This document shows, in pieces, positions 25,449-34,540 of a DNA stretch of 64,000 bases. A program made the translations under genes and the position numbers. Location: contig NZ_CADIJP010000016.1 of assembly GCF_902859725.1 (NCBI RefSeq), positions 1 through 64,000 on the forward strand, read 5' to 3'. The notes beneath the pieces were generated by a model, which made no database searches, was not told where the DNA came from, and saw only the letters and a list, made by a program, of their open reading frames with translations. Position 1 is the first letter of the stretch, and the number at the start of each line of letters is the position of its first letter. Source of the DNA: Achromobacter mucicolens. Lineage in GTDB: Bacteria; Pseudomonadota; Gammaproteobacteria; Burkholderiales; Burkholderiaceae_B.

Positions 25449-28400
25449 TTATGCGGTTTTCCGCAAGGCGCTGGCGTGCGGGGCCGGTGCTGTATAGCTC
25501 TGCATGAGCCGGGCCAGATCGGTCCGGTACTTCTCGACATTGGCGGCCTTTACGTGGCCAAAGCCGCGAATGTTTTCAGCCAGGGCGGCGATTGTAGCCG
25601 CTTGCGCGAGGTTGTCCGCAGTCAGCCCTGCAAGCAGTTGATCAATGGTCTGGCGGTACTCCGTGACCAGCGCCCGTTCCATCTTGCGCTCGGCGGTATG
25701 GCCGAAGGGATCGAACCAGGTGCCGCGCAGGCCCTTGAGGCGCGTAAGCAATTTCAGTGCCGACATCGTGCGCGGACCCAGCGTCATCTTGCGCGGCACG
25801 CCGGTGCGCGGATCCTTGCGGGCGAAGATGGGCGGGGCCATGTGAAAGCGCAGGCTGTAGTCGCCCTCGAACTGACCTTCCAGCTGCGCCTTGAACGTCT
25901 CGCCGGTATAGAGGCGCGCCACTTCGTATTCGTCCTTGTACGCCATGAGCTTGTACAGGCCGCGTGCCACGGCCATCGCCAGACGGGGCGTCTTGGCATC
26001 GGGCGCCAGGGCCCGCTCGCGGGCCGCGACGGCGTCGACGACGTTCCGGTACGCCTGCGCGTATGCTGCATCCTGATAGGCCGTCAGGTCTTCGACACGG
26101 CGCGCCACGGCGCGCTCGAAGGTTTCGGGGATGTGCAGTTGCACGACCTGGGCCCGCGGGCGCAGCGCGCCTTCCAGGGCGTCGGGGCGATGCGCGGCGA
26201 GCCGGCCGCTATCGAAGGCGGCGCGGTTGGCCGCCACCGCCACGCCGTTCAGTTCGATCGCGCGATAGATGGCGGCCTGCGAAAGCGGCACGCCGCCGCG
26301 CTGCCAGGCGTAGCCCAGCATGAACATGTTCGACAGGATGCTGTCGCCAAACAGCGCCAGCGCCGCTTCATGCGCGTCGATCGCGGCCGTGTGCGCGTCG
26401 CCCGCCGCGTGACGGATCTTGGCCAGCAGCGCCTCGGGGCGCATCGCGGCGTCGGGATTGCGGGTGAATTCGGACACGGGCGCCACGTACGTGTTCACCG
26501 TGACCTGAGTGTGGCCGTGGCGCAAGGCGCCCAGCGAATCCGGCGCGACAGCGGCAACCGGATCGCACAGGATGGCCGCGTCGGCCTGCTGCCAGTCCAG
26601 CCGCACGGGGCCAGCGGCCGAACCCGCCGGGGCAAGGCGAATGTGGCTCACGACGGTGCCGCCTTTCTGCGCCAGCCCGGTCAGGTCCAGCACCGCGGCC
26701 GACAGGCCTTCCAGGTGCGCGGCCATCGACACGATGGCGCCAATGGTGATGACGCCGGTGCCGCCCATGCCGGCGACCAGCAGACGATAGGGATGGTCCA
26801 AGGCAGGAAGGGCGGGCTGCGGCAGGCCGGCAATCATGCCCTGCAGGCGTTCCTGGTCGGCCTTGGGCGCCGCGCTCTTTCTGGGCTTGCCGCCCATGAC
26901 GGACACGAAGCTCGGGCAGAAGCCTTCCGCGCACGAGTAATCCTTGTTGCAGCTGGACTGGTCGATCGCGCGCTTGCGGCCGTACGGCGTTTCCAGCGGA
27001 ACGACCGACAGGCAGTTCGACTTCACGCCGCAGTCGCCGCAGCCTTCGCACACGGCGCTGTTGATCAGCATGCGGCGCGCCGGGTCCGGGAACTGGTTCT
27101 TCTTGCGGCGGCGGCGCTTTTCGGCCGCGCAGGTCTGGTCATGGATCAGGACCGTCACGCCGGGGATCTCGCGCAGCTCGCGCTGCAGCGCGTCCAGCTC
27201 GCGGCGGTGGTGGACCTTGATGCCGGGGCCCAGGTCCACGCCCTGGTATTTCTCGGGCTCATCGGTGGTGACGACGATGCGCGCCACGTTTTCGCCGCGC
27301 AACTGCTGGCAGATCTGGGGCACCGAGATCGGACCGTCCACCGGTTGCCCGCCGGTCATGGCGACGGCGTCGTTGAACAGGATCTTGTAGGTGATGTTGG
27401 CGCGCGCCGCGACGGCCTGGCGGATGGCCAGATAGCCCGAGTGGTAATACGTGCCTTCGCCCATGTTCTGGAAGATATGCGGCATCTTCGTATAGCGGGA
27501 CAGGCCGATCCAGTCGACGCCTTCGCCGCCCATCTGCGTGAGGCCGCCGGTGTCGCGGTCCATCCACGCGGCCATGTAGTGGCAGCCCACGCCTGACAGC
27601 GCCTGGCTGCCCTCGGGCACCTTGGTCGACGTGCTATGCGGACAGCCCGAACAGAAGTAAGGGCGGCGGCGCATGCCGTCCGCGTCGTTGGATAGCGGCG
27701 CCTGGCATTCGAAGGCCGACAGGTCGCGGTTCACGGGTAGCCCTGCGGTGCGCGACAGCCAACCGGACAGCGGCGCGGCCAGCAGCGACGGGCGCAGCTG
27801 GCCGGCCGACGGCACCATCGGCTCGCCGTCCAGTCCCTTCTTGCCCACGACCGTCGGCCGCTCGGGCAGGTTGAACAGCATGTCCTTGATCTGGCTTTCG
27901 ACCACCGCGCCTTTTTCCTCGATGACGAGGATGTGCGACAGGCCGCGCGCGAAGTCGAGCAACCGGCCCTCGTCCATCGGCCAGGTCAGGCCGGGCTTGT
28001 AGATCCGCACGGGCGCATTCGCCGTGACCGTGTCCACGCCCAGGCGCGCCAACGCTTCCATGGTGTCCAGGTGCGCCTTGCCGACCGTGACGATGCCCAC
28101 CGTCGCCTTGGGAGCGGGACAGGTCAGCTTGTCGATGCTGTGCCGGCGCGCGAAGGCGGCGACGGCCTTCATGCGCTGGTTCATGCGCGTTTCGACCGCC
28201 AGCGACAGGAAGTCGCGCGCGGAGTACTCCAGCGACCCGGCCGGCATGTCCGGATCCTCGGGCATGTCGTAGGTCTGGATGGCGGCTGGCGTGAACGAAT
28301 GGCCGCTTTCGATGGTTTCGGACACGGCCTTGAAGGCGACCCACGTGCCCGCATAACGCGAGAGCGCCCAGCCCCAGAGCGCGAAGGTCTCGTATTCGTC

Positions 28401-28955
28401 GATGGACGTCGGATGCACGATGGGCATCTGCCAGCCGATCAGCGACGCTTCGCTGGCGTGCGGGATCGAGGACGACACGGCGGTGTGGTCGTCGCCCACC
28501 ACTACCAGCACGCCGCCGTGGCGCGAGGCGCCCGCGGCATTGCCGTGATGCAGCGCGTCTCCGGCGCGGTCCACGCCGGGACCCTTGCCGTACCACATGG
28601 CGAACACGCCATCGACATTGCGGTCAGCGCGCACGCCGGCCTGCTGCGTGCCCATGACCGCCGTGGCGGCCATGTCTTCGTTGATGCCCGGCAGGAAGGT
28701 GATCTGGTTGGCGTCCAGCGCCTTCTGCGCCTTCCACATGGCCATGTCCACGCCGCCCAGCGGCGATCCGCGGTACCCCGATACGAAGCCGGCGGTGTTC
28801 AGGCCGCGTTCGCGGTCCACCCGGCGCTGCGTGAGCATCAGGCGCACCAGGGCCTGCGTCCCGGTCAGGAAGATGCGTCCGGACTCGCGGGTCAGGTTGT
28901 CGGCAAGCTGGTAATCAAGGTCCAGCTCGGGTGCGGCGGCGGGGGTACCGTCCAT
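25449..28955 (-). CDS. Indolepyruvate ferredoxin oxidoreductase, fused alpha-beta
   Basis: 1168-residue thiamine-diphosphate enzyme that oxidatively decarboxylates aryl or branched 2-oxo acids to acyl-CoA. Order: N-terminal pyrimidine-binding domain (ESGRIFLTGTQAL near 27), ThDP domain around 440-600 (FCSGCPHSTSTK, GVGCHYMAAWMDRD), an iron-sulfur region near 635-690 (CEGCGDC and later cysteines), then the gamma/beta-type domain starting near 715 (VAGMGGTGVITIG). The fusion of IorA and IorB is usual in Proteobacteria. The start is set at ATG 28955, eight bases from AGGAG; TTG 28961 is too close to it. A divergent Lrp-type regulator adjoins, fitting control by an aromatic amino acid. Confidence 0.93.
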   Translation of the reverse strand: MDGTPAAAPELDLDYQLADNLTRESGRIFLTGTQALVRLMLTQRRVDRERGLNTAGFVSGYRGSPLGGVDMAMWKAQKALDANQITFLPGINEDMAATAVMGTQQAGVRADRNVDGVFAMWYGKGPGVDRAGDALHHGNAAGASRHGGVLVVVGDDHTAVSSSIPHASEASLIGWQMPIVHPTSIDEYETFALWGWALSRYAGTWVAFKAVSETIESGHSFTPAAIQTYDMPEDPDMPAGSLEYSARDFLSLAVETRMNQRMKAVAAFARRHSIDKLTCPAPKATVGIVTVGKAHLDTMEALARLGVDTVTANAPVRIYKPGLTWPMDEGRLLDFARGLSHILVIEEKGAVVESQIKDMLFNLPERPTVVGKKGLDGEPMVPSAGQLRPSLLAAPLSGWLSRTAGLPVNRDLSAFECQAPLSNDADGMRRRPYFCSGCPHSTSTKVPEGSQALSGVGCHYMAAWMDRDTGGLTQMGGEGVDWIGLSRYTKMPHIFQNMGEGTYYHSGYLAIRQAVAARANITYKILFNDAVAMTGGQPVDGPISVPQICQQLRGENVARIVVTTDEPEKYQGVDLGPGIKVHHRRELDALQRELREIPGVTVLIHDQTCAAEKRRRRKKNQFPDPARRMLINSAVCEGCGDCGVKSNCLSVVPLETPYGRKRAIDQSSCNKDYSCAEGFCPSFVSVMGGKPRKSAAPKADQERLQGMIAGLPQPALPALDHPYRLLVAGMGGTGVITIGAIVSMAAHLEGLSAAVLDLTGLAQKGGTVVSHIRLAPAGSAAGPVRLDWQQADAAILCDPVAAVAPDSLGALRHGHTQVTVNTYVAPVSEFTRNPDAAMRPEALLAKIRHAAGDAHTAAIDAHEAALALFGDSILSNMFMLGYAWQRGGVPLSQAAIYRAIELNGVAVAANRAAFDSGRLAAHRPDALEGALRPRAQVVQLHIPETFERAVARRVEDLTAYQDAAYAQAYRNVVDAVAARERALAPDAKTPRLAMAVARGLYKLMAYKDEYEVARLYTGETFKAQLEGQFEGDYSLRFHMAPPIFARKDPRTGVPRKMTLGPRTMSALKLLTRLKGLRGTWFDPFGHTAERKMERALVTEYRQTIDQLLAGLTADNLAQAATIAALAENIRGFGHVKAANVEKYRTDLARLMQSYTAPAPHASALRKTA

Positions 28956-29009
28956 AGTCAATGCTCCTGGTATTTGGCACCATGATAGGTTCGCGAGGGA
29001 TCAGGTTTA

Positions 29010-29040
29010 TTGCGTTTTTGGATCGTGCTATCCCTATAAT
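29010..29040 (+). promoter_or_regulatory. Candidate promoter of lrp-like gene
   Basis: A perfect -10 TATAAT at 29035-29040 with TTGCGT at 29010-29015; the 19-bp spacing is slightly long. It lies in the 130-bp region divergent from the IorAB-type gene. Confidence 0.5.
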
Positions 29041-29085
29041 TCGCAATGAACATTTCGTATTCCAAGAAAACCAGGAGACAAACGA

Positions 29086-29535
29086 ATGGACAAGACCGAT
29101 ATCGGCATCCTCAAGGCGCTGCAGGAAGACGGCCGGGCCTCTGCGCAGCAGCTTTCCGAGAAGGTAGGGCTGTCCGCCGCGCCTGTATGGCGGCGCGTGA
29201 AGGCGATGGAGGCGAGCGGGGTGATCCAGGGCTACAGCGCCCAGGTCGACCGCAGCAAGGTGGGGCTGGGCTGCATGTTTGCGCAGATCAGCCTGGAGCG
29301 GCATTCGGCCAACACGGTCGAGAACTTCGAGCGGTCGGTGCGCGACGCCCCGGAAATCCTGGAGTGTTATGCCGTGACCGGCGATTCGGACTTCCTGTTG
29401 AAGATCCTGGTGGAAAGCCCGGAAGCCTACGACCGCTTCCTGCACCGGTTCCTGTTCAACATGCCGGGCATCCGGCAGACGCGCACCATTGTGGCGCTGC
29501 GTGAAATCAAGCACGAGCAGCGGCTGCCGCTGTAG
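29086..29535 (+). CDS. Lrp/AsnC-family transcriptional regulator
   Basis: 149 residues. The N-terminal winged helix (about 1-60, DIGILKALQEDGR ... LSAAPVWRRVKAMEASGVI) and the C-terminal RAM ligand-binding domain with GDSDFLLKI near 102 are both intact. Members sense amino acids and usually control a neighbouring catabolic gene. The divergent oxidoreductase for 2-oxo acids derived from amino acids is the obvious target. GGAG precedes the ATG. Confidence 0.93.
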   Translation: MDKTDIGILKALQEDGRASAQQLSEKVGLSAAPVWRRVKAMEASGVIQGYSAQVDRSKVGLGCMFAQISLERHSANTVENFERSVRDAPEILECYAVTGDSDFLLKILVESPEAYDRFLHRFLFNMPGIRQTRTIVALREIKHEQRLPL

Positions 29536-29546
29536 AAAGGCGCGCC

Positions 29547-29568
29547 TTCTCTATATAGATATAGAGAA
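29547..29568. terminator. AT-rich palindrome between convergent genes
   Basis: TTCTCTATAT and ATATAGAGAA form a perfect ten-base inverted repeat with centre AG, 12 bp past the lrp-like stop. Its position suits a bidirectional transcription stop, but the composition (A/T in GC-rich DNA) also fits an operator. Confidence 0.5.
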
Positions 29569-29598
29569 AGGGCACGCCATCGTGCGGGAGGGGAGGGT

Positions 29599-30564
29599 TT
29601 ATTGGGGCTGGATGCCCGCGATCCGGATCCATTCCTTCCAGCGGGCCGTGTCTTCCTTCACGAACGCGTCAAAGCGCGCCACGTCCATCGCTTCCGGCGT
29701 CAATCCCAAGGCGCGCAGCTTGCGCGCCGTCGCGTCGTCCTGCACCGCGGCCTGCAGGTAGGCGTTCATTTTGGCGACAATCTCCGGCGGCGTGCGGGCG
29801 TGCGCCGACAGGCCCAGCCAACCCGCCACGACGAAGTCGGGATAGTAGGTGGCCATGGTCGGCACGCTGGGCCAGGCATCATGCTGCCGGGCGCCGGTCA
29901 CGGCGATGGGGACGAGGCCCTTGCCGTCGATTTGGCCCATGGCGGTCAGGTAATCCACGAACGCGAAGCCGATCTGCTTGCCGCGCAGGTCGGTGATGAT
30001 CTGCGTGATGTTCTTGTACGCCGCCCCGGTGATGTTGATGCCGGCCCGCTGCTTGAAGAGTTCGGACGGCACCTGGGAGGACGAACTGTAATAGCCGAAG
30101 AAGACGTCGCCCGGATGTTTCTTGGCGTACTCGACCAATTCGGGCACGGTCCGGTACGGGCTGTCCGGCGAGACGACGCCCACCGTGCCGAACGTGCCCA
30201 GCATGCCGACCTGCACGAAATCCTTTTGCGCGTCGTACGGCAGCGTCTTGTACAGGAACTGGTTGGCCGAATGCGTGGAGTTCGTGGACAAGAGGAACGT
30301 GTAGCCGTCGGGCGCGGCGCTTTTGCTGGCGTTGGTGCCCACGATGCCGCCGGCGCCGGGGCGATCCTCCACGATCACTGTCTGCCCGGTCTTCTCGCCC
30401 AAGTACTGGGCGAAGGTGCGGGCGGTCAGGTCGGCCGCGCCGCCCGCCGCAGAGGGCACGATGATCGTCACGGGTTTATCGGGCCAGCCGGCGGCGTGCG
30501 AGGCCGCGGCCCACAGCACGCAGGCGCCGGCGAGCGCCGGACGCAGCAAGCGGAAAATGGTCAT
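29599..30564 (-). CDS. Bug-family tripartite tricarboxylate transporter binding protein
   Basis: 321 residues. A signal peptide cleaved after SHAA (near residue 25) leads to the Bug motif WPDKPVTIIVPSAAGGAADLTAR and DRPGAGGIVGT, typical of TctC/Bug periplasmic binding proteins. Such proteins are greatly expanded in Bordetella and Achromobacter and bind carboxylates, amides or aromatic acids. No TctAB membrane genes are adjacent. It is 66 bp downstream of an alpha/beta-hydrolase gene on the same strand, with a divergent LysR regulator beyond. Confidence 0.93.
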   Translation of the reverse strand: MTIFRLLRPALAGACVLWAAASHAAGWPDKPVTIIVPSAAGGAADLTARTFAQYLGEKTGQTVIVEDRPGAGGIVGTNASKSAAPDGYTFLLSTNSTHSANQFLYKTLPYDAQKDFVQVGMLGTFGTVGVVSPDSPYRTVPELVEYAKKHPGDVFFGYYSSSSQVPSELFKQRAGINITGAAYKNITQIITDLRGKQIGFAFVDYLTAMGQIDGKGLVPIAVTGARQHDAWPSVPTMATYYPDFVVAGWLGLSAHARTPPEIVAKMNAYLQAAVQDDATARKLRALGLTPEAMDVARFDAFVKEDTARWKEWIRIAGIQPQ

Positions 30565-30630
30565 GTCTCTGTCTCCTGAGTGCGCCTGGGCGCGTCGTTA
30601 TCGTTTTGGTCGTCGTTGTCTTGCGGGGGC

Positions 30631-31470
30631 TCAGCCAAATTGCTTGCGATGCCAGTCCAGGATGGCGCCGGCGCTGATCTGCCAATGGTCTGCGTACATC
30701 ATGCAGTGCGGTTGTCCGGCAAGCAGGGCATGCGAAAAGCCGTAGCGGCGCGCAATGGCTTGGTCCTGCCCCGGTGGATGCCGGTCATGCGTGTCCAGGC
30801 CTGCTTCCAGGCAGAGGCCGGGCGCGCGGATCGATGCCGTGCCGACGGCCACGCGCAGCAGGTATCGGTCGTTCAGGACCTGGGGGCTTTCCGCGCACAG
30901 GCGCCGCGCCACCGCGCGAACGTCCCGGTCCGGCGTGGTCGCCAGAAAACGTGAGCGGATTTCCGCCTCGCCGGGGGCGGCGCGCGGCGCGTCCTCGGGC
31001 ACGGCAGGCAAGGCATGTGCACCGGGCAGATCGCCTGGCGGCGAGGGCGCCAGCAGCACGACGCCGGCCACGGGCCGCTGGCTGGCGGCCAGCAGCGCCG
31101 GCAACGCGCCCATGCTGTGGCCCACGACAACGGTCGGCGCATCCAGCGCATCCAGTGCGCTGACGACGTCCTGGCCCAGGTCCTCAATGGTGACGTTCGG
31201 AAATCCGGCGTCTTGCGGCAGGTCGCCGTGGCCGCGCATGTCCAGCGCCGCGCACGCCAGACCGGCGGCCGCGAAGTAATCCAGATAGTGCGCGTAGCAC
31301 CAGGCGCCGTGGTAGGCGCCCGGCACAAACAACAGGCCGGGCCGGCCGTCTTGTGAGGCGGCGCCGATGCGCAGGCGGCCATGCCCCGCATCGCGGACGG
31401 GCAGCCGATCGGCCACGCCAAAGTCCAGCGGGTCCGTGGCGGGGGGAGAGATAAGGTTGGCGGTAGGCAT
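30631..31470 (-). CDS. Alpha/beta-hydrolase
   Basis: 279 residues. The N-terminal ~45 residues are followed by the oxyanion region VPGAYHGAWC, ALDMRGHGD, the nucleophile elbow VGHSMGALPA near 120 and a C-terminal histidine in GQPHCMMY. The organisation resembles esterases and C-C bond hydrolases, and the substrate is unknown. It is the first gene of a two-gene unit with the Bug protein, suggesting the imported compound is its substrate or is chemically related to it. Confidence 0.87.
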   Translation of the reverse strand: MPTANLISPPATDPLDFGVADRLPVRDAGHGRLRIGAASQDGRPGLLFVPGAYHGAWCYAHYLDYFAAAGLACAALDMRGHGDLPQDAGFPNVTIEDLGQDVVSALDALDAPTVVVGHSMGALPALLAASQRPVAGVVLLAPSPPGDLPGAHALPAVPEDAPRAAPGEAEIRSRFLATTPDRDVRAVARRLCAESPQVLNDRYLLRVAVGTASIRAPGLCLEAGLDTHDRHPPGQDQAIARRYGFSHALLAGQPHCMMYADHWQISAGAILDWHRKQFG

Positions 31471-31554
31471 ATTGCGGCCATCTTAAGAGCCGGCCTATGA
31501 TCAGAAAACTTTATTTTTCATATGGATTGATAAGTTCTACTAATCCGCCTCTCC

Positions 31555-32439
31555 ATGCGCCCGCTTCCCGATCTCTCCATTTCCCATTACCGGCATTTTT
31601 TGCTGGTCGCCGAGCTGGGCAGCTTTCGCGCCGCAGCCGTCCGGGCTTTCCGATCCCAACCTGCGTTGTCCCTGTCGATCCGGGAAATGGAACAACGCCT
31701 GGGCCAGCCGCTGTTCGAGCCCGGCAACCGCGGCACGCTGACGCGCTTCGGGCAAGACTGCCTGCCGCTGGCGCGTGAACTGGTTGACCACCACGACCGG
31801 GTCGCCGGCGCATTGTCGGGGCTTGCCAACAATGGCGCCGGCAGCTTGACGATGGCGTCCGTCGCGTCCGCGGCGACGCACTGGCTGCCCGAACTGGTGG
31901 CCGCCTACCGGGCGCAGTATCCCGCGGTGTCGCTGCGCCTGTTCGACGACAACTCCGAGGGGGTCGAGCGCATGGTGCTGGCGGGCGAGGTGGAATTGGG
32001 CGTGTGCAGCACCGTGTCGCGCGACCGCCGCCTGTCGTTCGAACCGCTGATGCGCGACGCCTTTGGCCTCGTCTGCCATCGCGGCCATCCGCTGGCTGGC
32101 CGCAAGTCCGTGACGTGGCGCGAGATCGCCGACCTGCCTTTGGTGGGCACCATTGCGCACCGCCAGCTTGCCGGTCATCCGCAAGCGGCGTTCATGCTGG
32201 ACCGGCAGGTGTTCGTCTCCAACATGATGTCGCTGCTGGCCATGCTGGAGCGCGGCGTGGGCGTGACGGTGCTGGCCCGCCTGGGCGTGCCGCCGGATTC
32301 GCCGGGACTGGCGTTTGTGCCCTTGTCGCGGCCACGCATCGAACGCGAGCTGGGCATTGCCCGTCTGGCCGGGAGAAGCCTGTCTCCGGCCGCCGCGCGC
32401 ATGGAGGAAATGCTGCGCGCGAAGGCGCGTCGTGGGTGA
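31555..32439 (+). CDS. LysR-family transcriptional regulator
   Basis: 294 residues. The N-terminal winged helix (about 6-65, HYRHFLLVAELGSFRAAAVRAFRSQPALS) and the periplasmic-binding-like effector domain (about 90-290) are present. It is divergent from the hydrolase and Bug genes with an 84-bp intergenic region, the usual LysR arrangement; that region contains an AACTT/AAGTT imperfect inverted repeat (31507-31536) as a possible binding site. It likely controls the divergent unit in response to its substrate. Confidence 0.92.
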   Translation: MRPLPDLSISHYRHFLLVAELGSFRAAAVRAFRSQPALSLSIREMEQRLGQPLFEPGNRGTLTRFGQDCLPLARELVDHHDRVAGALSGLANNGAGSLTMASVASAATHWLPELVAAYRAQYPAVSLRLFDDNSEGVERMVLAGEVELGVCSTVSRDRRLSFEPLMRDAFGLVCHRGHPLAGRKSVTWREIADLPLVGTIAHRQLAGHPQAAFMLDRQVFVSNMMSLLAMLERGVGVTVLARLGVPPDSPGLAFVPLSRPRIERELGIARLAGRSLSPAAARMEEMLRAKARRG

Positions 32440-32452
32440 GCCGCTGTCGCTA

Positions 32453-32477
32453 GAAACCAACGCATTTTTGCGGTTTC
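32453..32477 (+). terminator. Weak bulged hairpin after LysR gene
   Basis: GAAAC pairs with GTTTC and CGCA with TGCG around TTTT, with a three-base bulge. No T run follows. Confidence 0.3.
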
Positions 32478-32643
32478 CGCGCGGATTCCGGGCGCGTCCA
32501 CGCCCGCACTGTTGCGCATTTGCACACGGCGCGGATCGTCGTTGATTCTTCCCTGACGCCTATTTAGAGTGCGTGAAGTCCGCTGCGCCTGGGACGGGCC
32601 GGTGTGATCGGCGCGGCGCGTCGGCGGACGTCTTGAGGAAGTC

Positions 32644-33150
32644 ATGAGCAGTGTGTTTTTGCGTACGGCAGGCATTGCCTGCGCCATCGTGATCCTGGCC
32701 GGTTGCGCCGCCAGGAAGCCAGCCGCCATCACCGAGGCCCAACCCGCTGAACCGCCCAAGCCGGTGGCCTGCACGCCCGCCAAGACCGGCGACCCGATGA
32801 TCGGCACCTGGTTGTCCAATACCCGTCCGCGCGATGTGGCGGGCGACATGCAGTCGCTGATTGTGCTGTCCGCCGACGGCACCATGTCCTACGAATCCGT
32901 GCTCAAGATCGGCCGCAAGACTCGCCCCGCCCTGCGCGAGACGGGCTGCTGGAGCGTGGCGGACGGCGTCTACACGATGCGCACCACGAAGTCGGCGGGC
33001 GAGCCGGTGGATCCCACCGATCCGATCTATCTGAACCGCTACCGCGTCGAGAAGGTCGAGCAGTCCAAGCTGTCGCTGCGCGAACTGAAGTCGGGCGGCA
33101 TGCTGCTGACCGCGCGCCGCATGCCCGCGGGCTACCGTCTGGCCTACTGA
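32644..33150 (+). CDS. Small putative lipoprotein of unknown function
   Basis: 168 residues. The signal peptide ends with lipobox ILAGC (Cys21), followed by a proline-rich linker and a globular domain of about 120 residues beginning IGTWLSN, reminiscent of small beta-barrel lipocalin-like folds (GTW ... GTMSYES ... ETGCWSV). I do not recognise a named family. GAGGAAG precedes the ATG. It is followed by a hairpin and then the MFS gene. Confidence 0.8.
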   Translation: MSSVFLRTAGIACAIVILAGCAARKPAAITEAQPAEPPKPVACTPAKTGDPMIGTWLSNTRPRDVAGDMQSLIVLSADGTMSYESVLKIGRKTRPALRETGCWSVADGVYTMRTTKSAGEPVDPTDPIYLNRYRVEKVEQSKLSLRELKSGGMLLTARRMPAGYRLAY

Positions 33151-33157
33151 CCGTTGC

Positions 33158-33180
33158 GCCGGGCGGACATTTCGCCCGGC
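33158..33180 (+). terminator. GC hairpin after lipoprotein gene
   Basis: GCCGGGCG, loop GACATTT, CGCCCGGC. A perfect eight-base stem without a T run. Confidence 0.45.
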
Positions 33181-33248
33181 GGTCAGCCCAAGCGGGCCGG
33201 GCTGCGGTAAGGTGCGGGCTTCGACTTTCGCCCCGCAGCCGGTTTCCC

Positions 33249-34448
33249 ATGCCCGCCCTGTCCTCCGAAGCACGCGCGATCGCGCTGCTCGCGTTGGCCG
33301 CCTTCGTCAGCGCCAGCGCTTTCCGAATCTGTGATCCCATGCTGCCGCAACTGGCGGCGGAATTCGGCACCACCACCGGCCAGGCCGCGCGCGCCGTCAC
33401 GGCCTTTGCCGTGGCCTATGGCGTGCTGCAGATGTTCTTCGGTCCGGTGGGCGACCGCTATGGCAAGTACCGTGTCGTCAGCGTGGCGACCGTGGCGTGC
33501 GCGCTGGGCAGCGCCGGCGCCGTCATGGCCGGATCGCTCGACATGCTGGTCTTTTGCCGCGCCTTGTCCGGCGCGGCCGGTGCGGGCATCGTGCCCCTGT
33601 CCATGGCCTGGATCGGCGACAACGTTCCCTATGAACGCCGGCAGGCGACGCTGGCGCGCTTTCTGACCGGCACCATCCTCGGCATGTCGGCCGGCCAGCT
33701 TGCGGGCGGGCTCTTTGCCGATACCGTCGGCTGGCGCTGGGCCTTCATGGCGCTGGTGGTGGGCTACCTGATCGTGGGCGTGCTGCTGCATCTGGAAGTG
33801 CGGCGCCAGCGCGCGGCCGGCTTTGCGCAGGTCGATCCGGGCGCGGCGCGCCAGGGCTTCGTCGCGCAAGCGAGGCTGGTGCTGGGCGCGCCGTGGGCGC
33901 GCGTGGTGCTGGCGACGGTGTTCATCGAAGGGCTGCTGGTATTCGGCGCACTTGCCTTCGCACCCTCGTACCTGCACGAACGCTTCGATATTTCGCTGAC
34001 CGCCGCCGGCGCGCTGGTGGCCGTGTATGCGGTGGGCGGACTGATCTATACGGTTGTCGCGGGCCGCATCCTCAAGCGGCTCGGCGAGCGCGGCCTGGCC
34101 GTCGCGGGCGGGCTGGTGCTGGGCGTGGCGTTTCTGTCGTACTGGCTGGGACCGGTCTGGATATGGAGCCTGGCGGCCAGCGTGCTGGCGGGCTTCGGCT
34201 ATTACCTGCTGCACGCGACGCTGCAGACGAACGCAACGCAGATGGTGCCGTCCGCGCGCGGCACGGCGGTGGCGTGGTTTGCCTCGTGCCTCTTCATGGG
34301 GCAGGCGGCGGGCGTGGCGCTGGCAGGGGCCGTGGTGGACGAGATCGGCGCGGCCGCGCTGTTCGGCGGTTCGGCCGTGCTGCTGCCGTTGCTTGGGGCG
34401 TTCTTTGCCCGGGCGCTGAAGGCGAGGGCCGCGATGCAGCGGGCGTGA
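33249..34448 (+). CDS. Major facilitator superfamily transporter, DHA1-like
   Basis: 399 residues with twelve predicted membrane segments. The loop 2-3 motif GPVGDRYGKYRVV (about 78-90) fits the MFS motif A, and motif C-like glycines occur in helix 5 (GTILGMSAGQLAGG). Such proteins are proton-driven exporters, often of drugs or metabolites. The substrate is not determinable. It is convergent with gltX, from which it is separated by a strong bidirectional terminator. Confidence 0.9.
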   Translation: MPALSSEARAIALLALAAFVSASAFRICDPMLPQLAAEFGTTTGQAARAVTAFAVAYGVLQMFFGPVGDRYGKYRVVSVATVACALGSAGAVMAGSLDMLVFCRALSGAAGAGIVPLSMAWIGDNVPYERRQATLARFLTGTILGMSAGQLAGGLFADTVGWRWAFMALVVGYLIVGVLLHLEVRRQRAAGFAQVDPGAARQGFVAQARLVLGAPWARVVLATVFIEGLLVFGALAFAPSYLHERFDISLTAAGALVAVYAVGGLIYTVVAGRILKRLGERGLAVAGGLVLGVAFLSYWLGPVWIWSLAASVLAGFGYYLLHATLQTNATQMVPSARGTAVAWFASCLFMGQAAGVALAGAVVDEIGAAALFGGSAVLLPLLGAFFARALKARAAMQRA

Positions 34449-34480
34449 ACGGCGTTGGCGTCACGCTGGACTGAAAACAC

Positions 34481-34514
34481 AAGGGCCTTTTCATCATTGG
34501 AGGAAAAGGCCCTT
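34481..34514. terminator. Bidirectional terminator between MFS gene and gltX
   Basis: AAGGGCCTTTTC and GAAAAGGCCCTT form a perfect 12-base stem around a ten-base loop, with A/T runs inside the stem. Confidence 0.85.
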
Positions 34515-34522
34515 CTTATGCA

Positions 34523-34535
34523 GGTGTCAGACACC
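34523..34535. repeat. GGTGTCAGACACC palindrome, second genomic site
   Basis: A 13-base palindrome almost identical to GGTGTCTGACACC at 2588-2600. It lies six bases before the gltX stop codon on the opposite strand, next to the terminator. Confidence 0.65.
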
Positions 34536-34540
34536 CGGGT

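Noticed and set aside
25329-27596. A 755-codon plus-strand open frame opposite the IorAB-type gene
   Set aside because: Antisense shadow without recognisable domains.
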